Source: JAEZAA01 sp964514485 (lineage in GTDB: Bacteria > Pseudomonadota > Gammaproteobacteria > Pseudomonadales > Oleiphilaceae). Taken from it: DNA of 64,000 nt. Made by a program: the position numbers and the translations under genes. Location of the stretch: the NCBI GenBank assembly GCA_964514485.1, contig CAZEWG010000001.1, positions 124,001-188,000 of the forward strand, in the 5' to 3' direction. Under the pieces are notes generated by a model, which was given only the letters and a program-made list of their open reading frames with translations, did not search any database and was not told where the DNA came from. This document shows, one piece after another, positions 42,624 through 51,449 of this stretch (position 1 is its first letter; the number at the start of each line of letters is the position of its first letter).

Positions 42624-43260
42624 CCGTCAAGGATGACAGGGATGCAGGGAAAGAACACTAGGGATTGTATCCTCGCAAGGATCGGCGAGGGGAAGCAAGG
42701 AAATAAGGACAGCAAGCTTTAGGGATTCCACTTACCTCCCGGTAAGTGATGCCAAGGTCGGCAGGGAATATAAGGATAGCTACCAGGATGGTTTCTTCGC
42801 ACGGATTGCGAAGGGAAGCAAGGATGAGGGATATTCAGCTTCAGGGACTTTTCGGTTTGCCATTACGGCAAACGCCGCCAGGGTTGGCAGGGAATTAGGG
42901 ATAGCCTCCAGGATGGTATCTTCGCCGGATTTGCGAAGGGAAGCAGGGATCAGGGATTTTCAGCTTTAAGGACTAATAACCGCCGCTCGACAGGGCTGCG
43001 GAGCCAAGGTTGGCAGGGATTAGGGACGTAACTAGGATTGTATCCTTGCAGGGTTTGCAAGGGGAAGCAGGGATAAGGGATTGTAGCTTTAGGGATTCTT
43101 TATCTTGTGAGCATGACGCCTCGCAAGCATTTTTGGACAGATGATCTAACTGCCCAAGAATATCCCAAGGAAGGTGCTGTACAGGGACCTGTAACCCACC
43201 ACGATATACGACTACTAGATCAGCTGGCGGCACTTGCATGAGTGCCGCCTTTTTCTTTTT
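42624..43260 (+). ncRNA. Candidate CsrB/RsmZ-type regulatory RNA with four 124-125 nt tandem repeats
   Basis: About 640 bp without a coding frame but with roughly 37 GGA triplets, mostly as AGGGA, AGGAT or AAGGA. Full CsrA/RsmA-like sites CANGGANG occur, for example CAAGGATG at 42628 and CAGGATGG at 42784 and 42909. Four imperfect repeats start near 42660, 42784, 42909 and 43033. Each opens with a hairpin, for example CCTCGC/GCGAGG (42671-42690), CTTCGCA/TGCGAAG (42795-42813), CTTCGC/GCGAAG (42920-42938) and CCTTGCA/TGCAAGG (43044-43062); the loops of the first three expose GGA. It would titrate the translational repressor CsrA/RsmA. TATAGT at 42613-42618 is a likely -10, so the 5' end near 42624 is estimated. 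It is far longer than RsmZ (about 120 nt) and E. coli CsrB (about 370 nt). Confidence 0.85.
43226..43260 (+). terminator. Intrinsic terminator of the Csr-type RNA
   Basis: GGCGGCACT (43226-43234), loop tgcatg, AGTGCCGCC (43241-43249), then TTTTTTCTTTTT. A very strong terminator with no protein gene upstream on this strand, which is the main evidence that the preceding region is transcribed as an RNA. Confidence 0.92.
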
Positions 43261-43333
43261 CAGGCCGGCTCTTTTTTACCTTTGCCCGTTTCCTGCTGTT
43301 GGCCCGACCGCCCTGCCTCAATCCACCAGCCGA

Positions 43334-44002
43334 TCACGACACCCCCTCATCCGCGATCCGCTGGCCGCGAAAAATACGCACCCAGTTAAACTCCTCAAAC
43401 TCATTGAGATCGGGCAAGGTCCGATACTCCCGCTGGTCCAGTTGCTCATAGCCGGGTTCGGCCAGGTTGCGAATCCGGGAGTCCGCCAGCAGCACCAGAG
43501 GGGCATGCTGCAAAAACTGGGTCAGCAACGGCAAATTATCCCGGTCATACAACACATCGGAGGCCAAGATCACATCCACCTCTGGCTTACGCCAGTCCTG
43601 GCTCAGCTGCAAGGCCACTCCGTTTAATTGCGCGTTCGCCGCGCAGGCATCCAAAGCCGCCGGATCAATATCACAGGCAATCACTTCCCGCGCCCCCGCC
43701 AAAGCAGCGGCAATACCCGCCACCCCGGAGCCGGCGCCAAAATCCAGGACCCGTTTCCCTTTCACCCAGTGGGGTTGCTTCAGCAAAAACTCCGCCATCG
43801 CCTGACCGCTCGCCCAACAAAACGACCAGTAGGCAGGCTCTGCCACCACCGCCTGGGCCTCATCATGGCTGAGCGGCCCCTCCATGACCGCCGGGTTAAA
43901 CAGATACAGCTGAAGGCCGGGAGCCGATGGCAAAGGAGTCGCCAGAAGATCTGCCCGAGGCAGGACCGTACGGATATTAACAAGTAGCTTTTCCCGGCTC
44001 AC
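43334..44002 (-). CDS. Class I SAM-dependent methyltransferase (ETFB-lysine/Nnt-like group)
   Basis: 222 residues. YWSFCWASGQAMAEFLL followed by motif I VLDFGAGSGVAGIAAAL and post-I VIACDIDPAAL matches the group containing the ETF-beta lysine methyltransferase and ribosomal L11 methyltransferase relatives; DVILASDVLYD is motif II. It probably methylates a protein lysine. The start is GTG 44002 with GAGG nine bases upstream. Divergent from the mscS gene. Confidence 0.85.
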   Translation of the reverse strand: MSREKLLVNIRTVLPRADLLATPLPSAPGLQLYLFNPAVMEGPLSHDEAQAVVAEPAYWSFCWASGQAMAEFLLKQPHWVKGKRVLDFGAGSGVAGIAAALAGAREVIACDIDPAALDACAANAQLNGVALQLSQDWRKPEVDVILASDVLYDRDNLPLLTQFLQHAPLVLLADSRIRNLAEPGYEQLDQREYRTLPDLNEFEEFNWVRIFRGQRIADEGVS

Positions 44003-44255
44003 AACCTATACCTCTTCAAACTGACCTAATGCCCCGAAACAAAGCCGCCATTATAGGTGTCACCAGCGCCGGGCTGAACCCTCGCTTACCGGGGTGGGAG
44101 GGGCTCGTTTTCCGCCAGACAACTGTTAACCATCTATCGTCCTGTAAATTCCACCGTTGGCCCGATCACGCAAATCCCCTACCCTATGCACCTCATCGCA
44201 GCAGTCACTCCGACGGCAAGCGGCTACTATCACTACTTCCATGGAGATCGATCAG

Positions 44256-45077
44256 ATGGAAAACATAAACTTCGAGCAGCTCCTGGAGCAGTCCTTGCTG
44301 CTTCTGGTTGCTTATGCGCCCAAACTGTTACTGGCCCTCGCCACCCTGCTGATCGGCCTTTGGCTGATCAAGCGTTTCGTGAGCTGGACCGACTCACGAC
44401 TGGCCACGCGCACCGACCCCTCTCTGCACCGCTTCGCCCTGACTCTCACCTCCATCGGCCTCAAGGTGCTGCTGCTGATCAGTGTTGCCTCGCTCGTCGG
44501 CATCCCCACCACCTCTTTCATCGCCGTGCTGGGTGCCGCGGGTCTGGCCATTGGCCTGGCCCTGCAAGGCAGTCTGTCCAACTTTGCCGGGGGCGTGCTG
44601 ATTTTGATGTTCAAGCCTTTCCGGGTGGGCGACGCCATTGAGGCGGCCGGCTATTCAGGCGTGGTGCGCGAAATTCAAATTTTCCATACTATTCTCACCA
44701 CTTTTGACAACCGTCGGGTGGTCATTCCCAATGCCCAGCTTTCGAACAACAGCCTGGTGAACATTAATATTGAAGCAACGCGACGTGTTGACATGAAGTT
44801 CAGCATCAATCACGGCGACGACATTATGAAGGCGAAGAATATCCTGATGGAGCTGTTACAGAGCGACAGCCGCGTCCTTCAGGATCCCGCTCCGACCGTT
44901 GCCTTGTCTGAACTGGGAGAGAATTCCCTCAATTTTGTGGTGCGGGCCTGGGTGAAGACACCGGACTACTGGCCGGTATTTTTCAACATGCAGGAACAGG
45001 TGAAGCAGCGTTTCGATGAAGAAAACATCACCCTGCCCCATCCGCAGAGGACGATCCGCCTGCATCAGGTTGCCTGA
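44256..45077 (+). CDS. mscS: Small-conductance mechanosensitive channel
   Basis: 273 residues (E. coli MscS 286). Three membrane helices; the pore-lining helix region is GAAGLAIGLALQGSLSNFAG, followed by ILMFKPFRVGD, the MscS signature. A beta domain and the C-terminal alpha/beta vestibule follow. It opens under membrane tension to release solutes on osmotic downshock. ATG 44256 follows GGAG by nine bases; ATG 44241 is in frame. Confidence 0.94.
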   Translation: MENINFEQLLEQSLLLLVAYAPKLLLALATLLIGLWLIKRFVSWTDSRLATRTDPSLHRFALTLTSIGLKVLLLISVASLVGIPTTSFIAVLGAAGLAIGLALQGSLSNFAGGVLILMFKPFRVGDAIEAAGYSGVVREIQIFHTILTTFDNRRVVIPNAQLSNNSLVNINIEATRRVDMKFSINHGDDIMKAKNILMELLQSDSRVLQDPAPTVALSELGENSLNFVVRAWVKTPDYWPVFFNMQEQVKQRFDEENITLPHPQRTIRLHQVA

Positions 45078-45107
45078 TCGGTCCCAATCGCAGACTTAAC
45101 ACCGCAT

Positions 45108-45133
45108 CGCATCCCTTGCCAGGATGGGATGCG
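45108..45133 (+). terminator. Hairpin after mscS
   Basis: CGCATCCC (45108-45115), 10-nt loop, GGGATGCG (45126-45133). No T-run. It lies between mscS and the OmpA-like gene. Confidence 0.4.
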
Positions 45134-45190
45134 GACAATAGCTCCTCCCGCGCATCTGTACACGGGAGAAACCGACAAGGAGAAACGTCG

Positions 45191-46330
45191 ATGAAGCGCA
45201 AAACCACACTGCTGGCAACCTCATTACTGACCTCCCTGGCCCTGATCGGGCCGGCGGATGCCCGTGAAGAAGCCGGTGGATTTTATATCACCCCCAGCCT
45301 CAGTTACTTTTTCTTTGACCAGGAACGCAACCTGGACAACGACGCCGCGATTGGCCTGGGGCTCGGTTATGAGTTCACCCCCCAATGGTCGGTACGGCTG
45401 ATGGGTGACTGGATGGAACTGAACCAGGACCGCGGCCGCCAGGATGTGAAGGGGCGCTGGTGGCACGGTGATGTCCTTTACCACTTGAACCTGGATAGCC
45501 GTTGGCGCCCCTATGCGTTGGCGGGCATTGGCGATTTCCGGACTGATCCGGATCAGGGCAGCCACGACCGCAGCACCACCTACAATGCGGGCTTCGGCAT
45601 CAAACGGGAAGTCCATGAGCGGGTCGATGTCCGAATGGAAGCCCTGGGCCTCTACGGTCAGGATGACAGCCACTGGGATGGCGCCCTGCAAATCGGCTTC
45701 AACTACCTGTTTGGCGTCAAATCCAAGCCGGCAGAGCCCGCCGCCCCGATGGACAGCGACGGTGACGGCGTTTACGACGCCGATGACCGCTGCCCCAACA
45801 CGCCCGCCGGCACCGAGGTGGATGCGCAAGGCTGTCCGCTCCCCGTCGGCGATGAGGATCAGGACGGCGTGACCGACGATCTGGACCGCTGCCCCGGCAC
45901 TCCCCGTGGCGCCCGGGTGGACACTGAGGGCTGTCACATCCAATTGCAGGAAACCGTGACCCGTCGCCTGGATGTGAAGTTTGAAACCAGCTCCGCCCGC
46001 ATCGACCGGGAATATCTGAGCGATGTGGAATCCCTGGCGAACTTCCTGCGTGAGTATCCGGACACTGATGTAGTGATCGAAGGACACTCCGACAGCACCG
46101 GACCGACCGCCTTCAACCAGAAGCTGTCCCAGGAGCGGGCAGAGTCCGTTCGGGATCACCTGGTGGAGTACTTCAACATCAGCCCCGCGCGGATCCAGGC
46201 CATTGGCTACGGTGAAAGCCGACCCATTGCCTCCAACGATACCGCTGAAGGACGTCAGGAAAACCGTCGTGTGGTTGCAGTGGTCTCCGCCACGGTCAGC
46301 AAACCTCAGATGAAGCAAGACGTGCAGTAA
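45191..46330 (+). CDS. OmpA-family outer membrane protein with thrombospondin-type-3 repeats
   Basis: 379 residues. Signal peptide to about residue 24 (ALIGPADA), then an eight-strand-type beta-barrel (to about 180). Two calcium-binding type 3 repeats follow, DSDGDGVYDADDRCPNTPAG and DEDQDGVTDDLDRCPGTPRG, and then a C-terminal OmpA domain that binds peptidoglycan (IEGHSDSTG, LSQERAESVRDHL, GYGESRP). It anchors the outer membrane to the wall. AAGGAG is seven bases before ATG 45191. A long hairpin follows. Confidence 0.93.
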   Translation: MKRKTTLLATSLLTSLALIGPADAREEAGGFYITPSLSYFFFDQERNLDNDAAIGLGLGYEFTPQWSVRLMGDWMELNQDRGRQDVKGRWWHGDVLYHLNLDSRWRPYALAGIGDFRTDPDQGSHDRSTTYNAGFGIKREVHERVDVRMEALGLYGQDDSHWDGALQIGFNYLFGVKSKPAEPAAPMDSDGDGVYDADDRCPNTPAGTEVDAQGCPLPVGDEDQDGVTDDLDRCPGTPRGARVDTEGCHIQLQETVTRRLDVKFETSSARIDREYLSDVESLANFLREYPDTDVVIEGHSDSTGPTAFNQKLSQERAESVRDHLVEYFNISPARIQAIGYGESRPIASNDTAEGRQENRRVVAVVSATVSKPQMKQDVQ

Positions 46331-46338
46331 AACTGCCA

Positions 46339-46370
46339 CAGCAGGCGTGGCCACCTGGCCGCGCCTGCTG
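46339..46370. terminator. Bidirectional hairpin between ompA-like and degQ genes
   Basis: A 14-bp stem with one T-G pair: CAGCAGGCGTGGCC (46339-46352), loop acct, GGCCGCGCCTGCTG (46357-46370). It lies in the 56-bp space between convergent stops. No T-run. Confidence 0.55.
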
Positions 46371-46386
46371 ACTCTGTCACCACAAC

Positions 46387-47745
46387 CTAGCGCAACACCA
46401 GGAACAGGGACGTATTACCGCGCTGGACCTGCAGCAATAATCCCTGACCATCACTCACCTCCGCACGCAAGTCCTGAAGGGAACGCACCCGCTTGCGGTT
46501 CGCCGCCACAATCAGGTCACCGGGGCGAAATCCGGCCCGAAACGCCGCCCCCCGACGCTCCACGGAAACCACCTCCACCGCCGCCAGCGCCCCCGTCGCG
46601 TCCACATAGTCCCGCAACGCCGCGCCTTCAAAAATTCGGTTCAGATCCGCACCCCGGGCGACCTGTTGAGAAGGCTGAACAATGGTCGCGTCAGTGCGTT
46701 GCAGCTTACCCTGGCGGTAGTATTCGATTTCCATCTGCTGCCCCACCGGCTTCAGCCCAATCCGGTTGCGCAAGTCAGCCCCGGTCCGGATGGGCCGCCC
46801 ATCCACCCGCACGATAATATCTCCGGCCTGCAAGCCTGCCTGGTCGGCTGAGCCACCTTCCAGGACCTGGGCGATCACCGCGCCGTGGCTCATGTCCAGG
46901 CCAAACGCCTCCGCCAGCTCCGGGGTCATATCCTGAAACGCCACCCCCAAGGTTCCACGGCGCACCTCGCCATGCTGGATCAACTGCTCCATCACCACCG
47001 AGGCGATCTCGGTGGGAATGGCAAAGCCGATCCCGACGTTGCCACCGGCCGGGGCAATAATGGCCGAGTTGATGCCGATCAGCTCCCCATTCAGATTCAC
47101 CAGGGCGCCTCCGGAATTGCCCGGGTTAATGGAGGCATCCGTCTGAATAAAGTCCTCGTAGCCATATATCCCTAAGCCGCTGCGTCCCAGGGCACTGATG
47201 ATGCCGGAGGTGACGGTCTGACCCAGCCCAAAGGGATTACCAATCGCCACCACAAAATCCCCCACCTGTAACTCGCTGGAGTCGGCCATTTTCAGTTGCG
47301 ACAGCCCCTCGGCCTCAATCCGCAGCACCGCCAGATCCACCTGTTGATCGGAGCCCACCAGCGTGGCGGGCACATTGCGGCCATCCGCCAAGGTCACCTG
47401 GATTTCATCGGCGTTGGCCACCACATGGTGGTTGGTCAACACATAGCCCTGCTTGGCATCCACAATCACACCGGAACCGGCGCTCACCGCCCGGCGACGA
47501 TTGCTGGGCTGCTCTGGAACATCAAAAAAGCGTCGAAAAAACGGATCTTGCAACAAGGGGTTATAGCGTTGGACCCGGGCAAAGGTGGAAATGTTCACCA
47601 CCGCCGGCGTCACCTCACGCAGCATGGGGGCCAGTGAGGGTAGCGCCTGACCGTCAGGCAAGATCGCCGGTAGCGCGGCCCCAGCAGGCCCTGCAGAAGC
47701 CAGCACTAACAGCATGGAAATCATCAGGTGGCGTAAAGCCTTCAT
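46387..47745 (-). CDS. degQ: Periplasmic Deg-family serine protease (DegQ/MucD-like)
   Basis: 452 residues (E. coli DegQ 455). Signal peptide ending SAGPAGA (about 23). The trypsin-like domain has His107 (TNHHVV), Asp137 (DLAVLRI) and Ser211 (GNSGGAL), the full triad. Two PDZ domains (about 270-360 and 375-450) bind unfolded substrates. It degrades or refolds damaged envelope proteins. ATG 47745 was chosen because a signal peptide starts there; a frame upstream to 47877 has none. Confidence 0.92.
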   Translation of the reverse strand: MKALRHLMISMLLVLASAGPAGAALPAILPDGQALPSLAPMLREVTPAVVNISTFARVQRYNPLLQDPFFRRFFDVPEQPSNRRRAVSAGSGVIVDAKQGYVLTNHHVVANADEIQVTLADGRNVPATLVGSDQQVDLAVLRIEAEGLSQLKMADSSELQVGDFVVAIGNPFGLGQTVTSGIISALGRSGLGIYGYEDFIQTDASINPGNSGGALVNLNGELIGINSAIIAPAGGNVGIGFAIPTEIASVVMEQLIQHGEVRRGTLGVAFQDMTPELAEAFGLDMSHGAVIAQVLEGGSADQAGLQAGDIIVRVDGRPIRTGADLRNRIGLKPVGQQMEIEYYRQGKLQRTDATIVQPSQQVARGADLNRIFEGAALRDYVDATGALAAVEVVSVERRGAAFRAGFRPGDLIVAANRKRVRSLQDLRAEVSDGQGLLLQVQRGNTSLFLVLR

Positions 47746-47893
47746 AGCCGAGTCATCCTCATGTGATTGCAGTTGTGCACCATTGTATCGCCCGCCCGTC
47801 GGGCCCGGCGCGAAAAACATCATGGAATCGGGGCTTTGCTCTGTCCGGGCCAAGCCCCTATCATTAGACCATTCCACTTGTTAGGTTGGGGCA

Positions 47894-49171
47894 ATGACCA
47901 CAGATTTCGATATTATCATCGTCGGGGCAGGCATGGTGGGCTCAGCCCTCGCCTGCGCCCTGGCGCCCAGCGGCGCCCGGATCGGCCTTCTGGAACGGCA
48001 ACTGCCACCGGTTTTCGACCCGGCCCAGCCCCCGGATCTGCGCGTCAGCGCCATCAACTTCTCCAGCATTGATCTGCTCTCCCGGCTCGGTGCCTGGCCG
48101 CGGGTGCTGAATAAGCGCGCCTGTGCGTTCCGGCAACTGGCGGTGTGGGAGAAACTGCAGCAGCCCTTTGGCCGGGGCGAGTTAACCAGCCGCTTCAACC
48201 GGACCTGCTTCGATGCCGAACAAGTCCAGCAACCCCAGTTGGGTTATATCATTGAAAACCGAATCATCCAGCTGGCCCTGCTGGAACAGTTGGAGCAGCA
48301 CGCCAACATCCAGTTGCTGACCGACTCCCCGCTGGTTCAGGCAGATTTCAGCCAACAGCCTCCCCAGCTGACCCTGGAGAACGGCACCCTACTGACCGCG
48401 CCGTTGGTCATCGGCTCCGACGGAGCGAACTCCCGAATCCGCCAGTGGGCCCAGATCGGACAGTTTGCCGATGCCTATGCCCAGCACGCCCTGCTGGCCA
48501 CCGTGGAAATCGAGCCCCCCCAGCAGGATATTACCTGGCAGGCCTTTACCCCAACCGGGCCGCTGGCGTTTCTACCCCTGTCCGATGTGGGCGGCAAAAG
48601 TTATGCCTCCCTGGTCTGGTATCACCAGGCAGACCAGATCCCGGGGCTGCTGGCCCTTCCTGACCAAGAGTTCCTCCAGGCGGCGCAAACCACGTTCCCC
48701 CAGGAGTTGCCCACCCTCAAAGCGCTGGTGGCACGGGGCAGTTTTCCGCTGGTCAAACGCCACGCGCTCAGCTATGTGAAGCCAGGAGTCGCTCTGGTGG
48801 GCGATTCCGCCCACACCATCAACCCCCTGGCCGGCCAAGGGGTCAACCTGGGCTTCAAGGATGTGGCCTGCTTGGCCCGCGTTCTTCTGGAGGCGCGCCA
48901 GCGCGGCGAGTCCTGGGGGTCACTGGAGGTTCTGCAGCGTTATGAGCGGGAGCGGCACACCGCCAATCAGCTGATGATGAACCTGATGGACCTATTCTAT
49001 TACGGCTTTAGCAACAGCCGGGGGCCCCTCAAACTACTCAGAAACCTGGGCCTGACCGCCGCCAGCCTGGCCAAGCCGGCCCAGCGCCCGGTCATTGCCT
49101 ATGCCTTGGGCTTGCGGGACAGCTTGCCCATGCCCGCGTTCCTGCGCGAACGCATTCCCAACTTGATTTGA
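47894..49171 (+). CDS. UbiH/UbiF/VisC-family FAD-dependent hydroxylase
   Basis: 425 residues. FAD motif DIIIVGAGMVGSALACAL at the N-terminus, the DG motif VIGSDGANSRIRQW in the middle, and GVALVGDSAHTINPLAGQGVN (two parts of one conserved block) near residue 300. These mark the UbiH/Coq6 monooxygenases, which hydroxylate the ubiquinone ring. Which ring position cannot be read from sequence. It is divergent from degQ and 29 bp before the HIT gene. Confidence 0.9.
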   Translation: MTTDFDIIIVGAGMVGSALACALAPSGARIGLLERQLPPVFDPAQPPDLRVSAINFSSIDLLSRLGAWPRVLNKRACAFRQLAVWEKLQQPFGRGELTSRFNRTCFDAEQVQQPQLGYIIENRIIQLALLEQLEQHANIQLLTDSPLVQADFSQQPPQLTLENGTLLTAPLVIGSDGANSRIRQWAQIGQFADAYAQHALLATVEIEPPQQDITWQAFTPTGPLAFLPLSDVGGKSYASLVWYHQADQIPGLLALPDQEFLQAAQTTFPQELPTLKALVARGSFPLVKRHALSYVKPGVALVGDSAHTINPLAGQGVNLGFKDVACLARVLLEARQRGESWGSLEVLQRYERERHTANQLMMNLMDLFYYGFSNSRGPLKLLRNLGLTAASLAKPAQRPVIAYALGLRDSLPMPAFLRERIPNLI

Positions 49172-49200
49172 TATTGTCAGGAACCCACTCAGGAGCAGCC

Positions 49201-49563
49201 ATGACCGACACTATTTTCGACAAGATCATCCGCAAGGAGATTCCAGCGGATATCGTCTATGAGGATGATCTGAGCCTGGCCTTCAAGGACATCAATCCCC
49301 AAGCGCCCGTGCACCTGCTGATTATCCCCAAGCGCAGAATTGCGACGACCAATGATATCGGTCTGGATGACCGTGAACTGGTGGGTCACCTGTATCACGT
49401 GGCGGCGAAAATCGCCAAGGAGCAGGGTTTTGCCGAAGACGGCTACCGGCTGGTGGTGAACTGTAACAATCACGGTGGCCAGACGGTGTATCACATCCAT
49501 GTGCACCTATTGGCTGGCAAACCAATGGGCTGGCCGCCGTACACAGACCGACTCAAGGTTTAG
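49201..49563 (+). CDS. hinT: HIT-family nucleotide hydrolase (HinT-like)
   Basis: 120 residues. HIHVH at about 98-102 is the histidine triad, and TIFDKIIRKEIPADIVYEDD is the HinT-type N-terminus. It hydrolyses AMP-lysine and other phosphoramidates. AGGAG is five bases before ATG 49201. It follows the hydroxylase and probably shares its transcript. Confidence 0.93.
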   Translation: MTDTIFDKIIRKEIPADIVYEDDLSLAFKDINPQAPVHLLIIPKRRIATTNDIGLDDRELVGHLYHVAAKIAKEQGFAEDGYRLVVNCNNHGGQTVYHIHVHLLAGKPMGWPPYTDRLKV

Positions 49564-49602
49564 GAGTCTGGCTCAGAATTGGTACAGACTTTGGGAATAC
49601 CT

Positions 49603-49636
49603 GGTGTCTGTCGCCCTTCCCAGCGCGACAGACACC
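49603..49636. terminator. Hairpin between hinT and nhaD
   Basis: GGTGTCTGTCG (49603-49613), 12-nt loop, CGACAGACACC (49626-49636): a perfect 11-bp stem in the space between convergent genes. Only a weak T-rich tail. Confidence 0.55.
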
Positions 49637-49642
49637 CGTTTC

Positions 49643-51013
49643 TCATCCATTAATCAACAGATGCACCACGATTGACGCCGCATAACCCAGGCCAACCGCC
49701 CAGGTCCAGCGCAGATGACTGAAGAACGTATAGGTGCCCTTGGACTGCCCCATCAAGGCCACACCGGCGGCTGAGCCAATGGACAGCATGCTGCCGCCCA
49801 CTCCAGCCGTCATGGTGACCAACAGCCATTGCGCATCATCCATTGCCGGGTTCATGGTCAAAATCGCATACATCACCGGGATGTTATCCACCACCGCAGA
49901 AATGATGCCCACCAAAATATTGGTCGTGGTCGCACCCAGCTCGTCGTACATGACCTGGGACATCAGCTCCAGATAACCCAGATACGCCAGACCACCCACA
50001 CAGAACAATACTCCGAAGAAGAACAAGAGTGTGTCCCACTCGGAACGGGCCAGCGGGCCGAAAATATCAAAACGAATATCGTCTTCCCGCTTACCGCTAC
50101 TGCGCAGGTAGTAAGCGAAAAACATCAGCAATGAAAGTCCAGTCATCATGCCCATGAACGGGGGCACATGAAAGACCTGCTCAAAGGTGACAGCCAAGGC
50201 AATCGTGGACAGGAAGAGCACGCAGATGCGCTTGCCGCCCCGCTTGATCGGCACCAGGGCACCGCCCTCGCCTTTCGGACTGCCGCTTGGGAGGAACAGA
50301 CTCATAATACCGGCCGGTACCAGGAAGTTAACCAAGGACGGAATAAATAAAGCAAAAAACTCCAGAAACTCGAGTTTACCGGTCTGCCAGACCATCAGCG
50401 TGGTAATGTCACCAAAGGGGCTAAACGCGCCCCCCGCATTCGCCGCAACCACTACGTTCACCATGGCAATGGCAATAAACTTGGGCTCATTCGCCCCAAC
50501 GGCCATGATCACGGCGCCCATCAACAGCGCAGTCGTCAGGTTATCGGCAACGGGTGAGATGGCAAACGCCAAGCAACCCGTCGCCCAGAACAGCTGGCGG
50601 TAGGTCAATCCCCTGGCGACCAGATAGGAGCGCAGGTATTCAAAGATATGGCGATCTTCCATCGAGTTGATGTAAGTCATCGCCACCAGGAGAAAGAGAA
50701 AAAGAGCCCCATACTCGACCAGGTTGTGGAAGATGACATCCCGCATCTGATCACTGCTGACACCATAGTCCTGAGCCACACTGGCAACGATCAACCAGAT
50801 TAGCCCGGCGGCCAGGATAACCGGTTTGGATTTGCGTAGGTGTAACACCTCTTCGTTCATGACCAGGATGTAGGCCAAAACGAAAATAATCACACAAATG
50901 ATTGCCTTCATATCCCCGGTCGCGTGCAATAGCTCAGACCCGCCTTCCGCAGCCCAAGCCGGCATGCCAACCATTACTGCCAGCAACATCACCAAACACC
51001 GCGCTAACGTCAT
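49643..51013 (-). CDS. nhaD: NhaD-type Na+/H+ antiporter
   Basis: 456 residues with a cleavable leader (MVGMPAWAAEG) and about 12 membrane helices. ISPVADNLTTALLMGAVIMA, GGAFSPFGDITTLMVW and VVDNIPVMYAILTMNP are the conserved Asp-containing NhaD blocks. It expels Na+ (and Li+) in exchange for H+; common in marine and halophilic bacteria. ATG 51013 has AAGGA ten bases upstream. Confidence 0.93.
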   Translation of the reverse strand: MTLARCLVMLLAVMVGMPAWAAEGGSELLHATGDMKAIICVIIFVLAYILVMNEEVLHLRKSKPVILAAGLIWLIVASVAQDYGVSSDQMRDVIFHNLVEYGALFLFLLVAMTYINSMEDRHIFEYLRSYLVARGLTYRQLFWATGCLAFAISPVADNLTTALLMGAVIMAVGANEPKFIAIAMVNVVVAANAGGAFSPFGDITTLMVWQTGKLEFLEFFALFIPSLVNFLVPAGIMSLFLPSGSPKGEGGALVPIKRGGKRICVLFLSTIALAVTFEQVFHVPPFMGMMTGLSLLMFFAYYLRSSGKREDDIRFDIFGPLARSEWDTLLFFFGVLFCVGGLAYLGYLELMSQVMYDELGATTTNILVGIISAVVDNIPVMYAILTMNPAMDDAQWLLVTMTAGVGGSMLSIGSAAGVALMGQSKGTYTFFSHLRWTWAVGLGYAASIVVHLLING

Positions 51014-51148
51014 CGTTATTTTTCCTTCAACATCCAAGAGTCGATCACACCCAACATAATAGGCCGAGCCCAGCCAATAGTCAGACTACTCGTCAACAGA
51101 GGCCTAGAGATTGCGAGCTGTCATTCTGAACACTCAATGCAACTTCCG

Positions 51149-51164
51149 CTTGACTTGAGTCAAG
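51149..51164. promoter_or_regulatory. Inverted repeat upstream of nhaD
   Basis: CTTGACT-TG-AGTCAAG, a 7-2-7 perfect inverted repeat, 136 bp upstream of the nhaD start. It could be an operator for nhaD. It also contains TTGACT, a possible -35 on the plus strand. Confidence 0.45.
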
Positions 51165-51268
51165 AGCAGCCGCTCGAAGATTCAGTACTCTGACGTTGGT
51201 CTTGAGAAGGTCGTCGGCACTAGCGCAGACATCTACCCCTTCTCCAGACCAACGCAAGGTGAGGCTTG

Positions 51269-51324
51269 GCCCACCCTCGGCTCCTCTCCCTCTCCTCCCA
51301 GAGCCGTCGGTGGGCTATTTTTTT
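51269..51324 (+). terminator. Plus-strand intrinsic terminator without a known gene
   Basis: GCCCACC-ct-CGGCTC (51269-51283), 17-nt loop, GAGCCG-tc-GGTGGGC (51301-51315), followed by TATTTTTTT. It points rightward although both flanking genes run leftward, so it implies an unannotated plus-strand transcript. Confidence 0.7.
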
Positions 51325-51353
51325 GGCCTAGCTTTAAACTAGCCGCTTTTTTT
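51325..51353 (+). terminator. Second plus-strand terminator
   Basis: GGCCTAG/CTAGCC hairpin (with one bulge, loop 51332-51338) followed by a seven-T run at 51347-51353. It lies directly after the first terminator in the same direction. Confidence 0.55.
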
Positions 51354-51358
51354 CAGCC

Positions 51359-51395
51359 AAAAAATACGCCCGACCTGTCAGAGACACATCGGGCG
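51359..51395 (-). terminator. phoU: Intrinsic terminator of the pst-phoU operon
   Basis: On the minus strand CGCCCGA (51395-51389), 15-nt loop, TCGGGCG (51373-51367), then TATTTTTT. It is 55 bp after the phoU stop. Confidence 0.75.
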
Positions 51396-51449
51396 TTGAT
51401 GATAGCATTCCCTATCGCGCGGAAACGATAGAAATCAGCGAATCGGCTT

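Noticed and set aside
42660..43130. Possible CRISPR or satellite array
   Set aside because: The 124-125 bp units are adjacent and imperfect with no short repeat-spacer alternation, and no cas genes are near. GGA content and terminator fit a regulatory RNA better.
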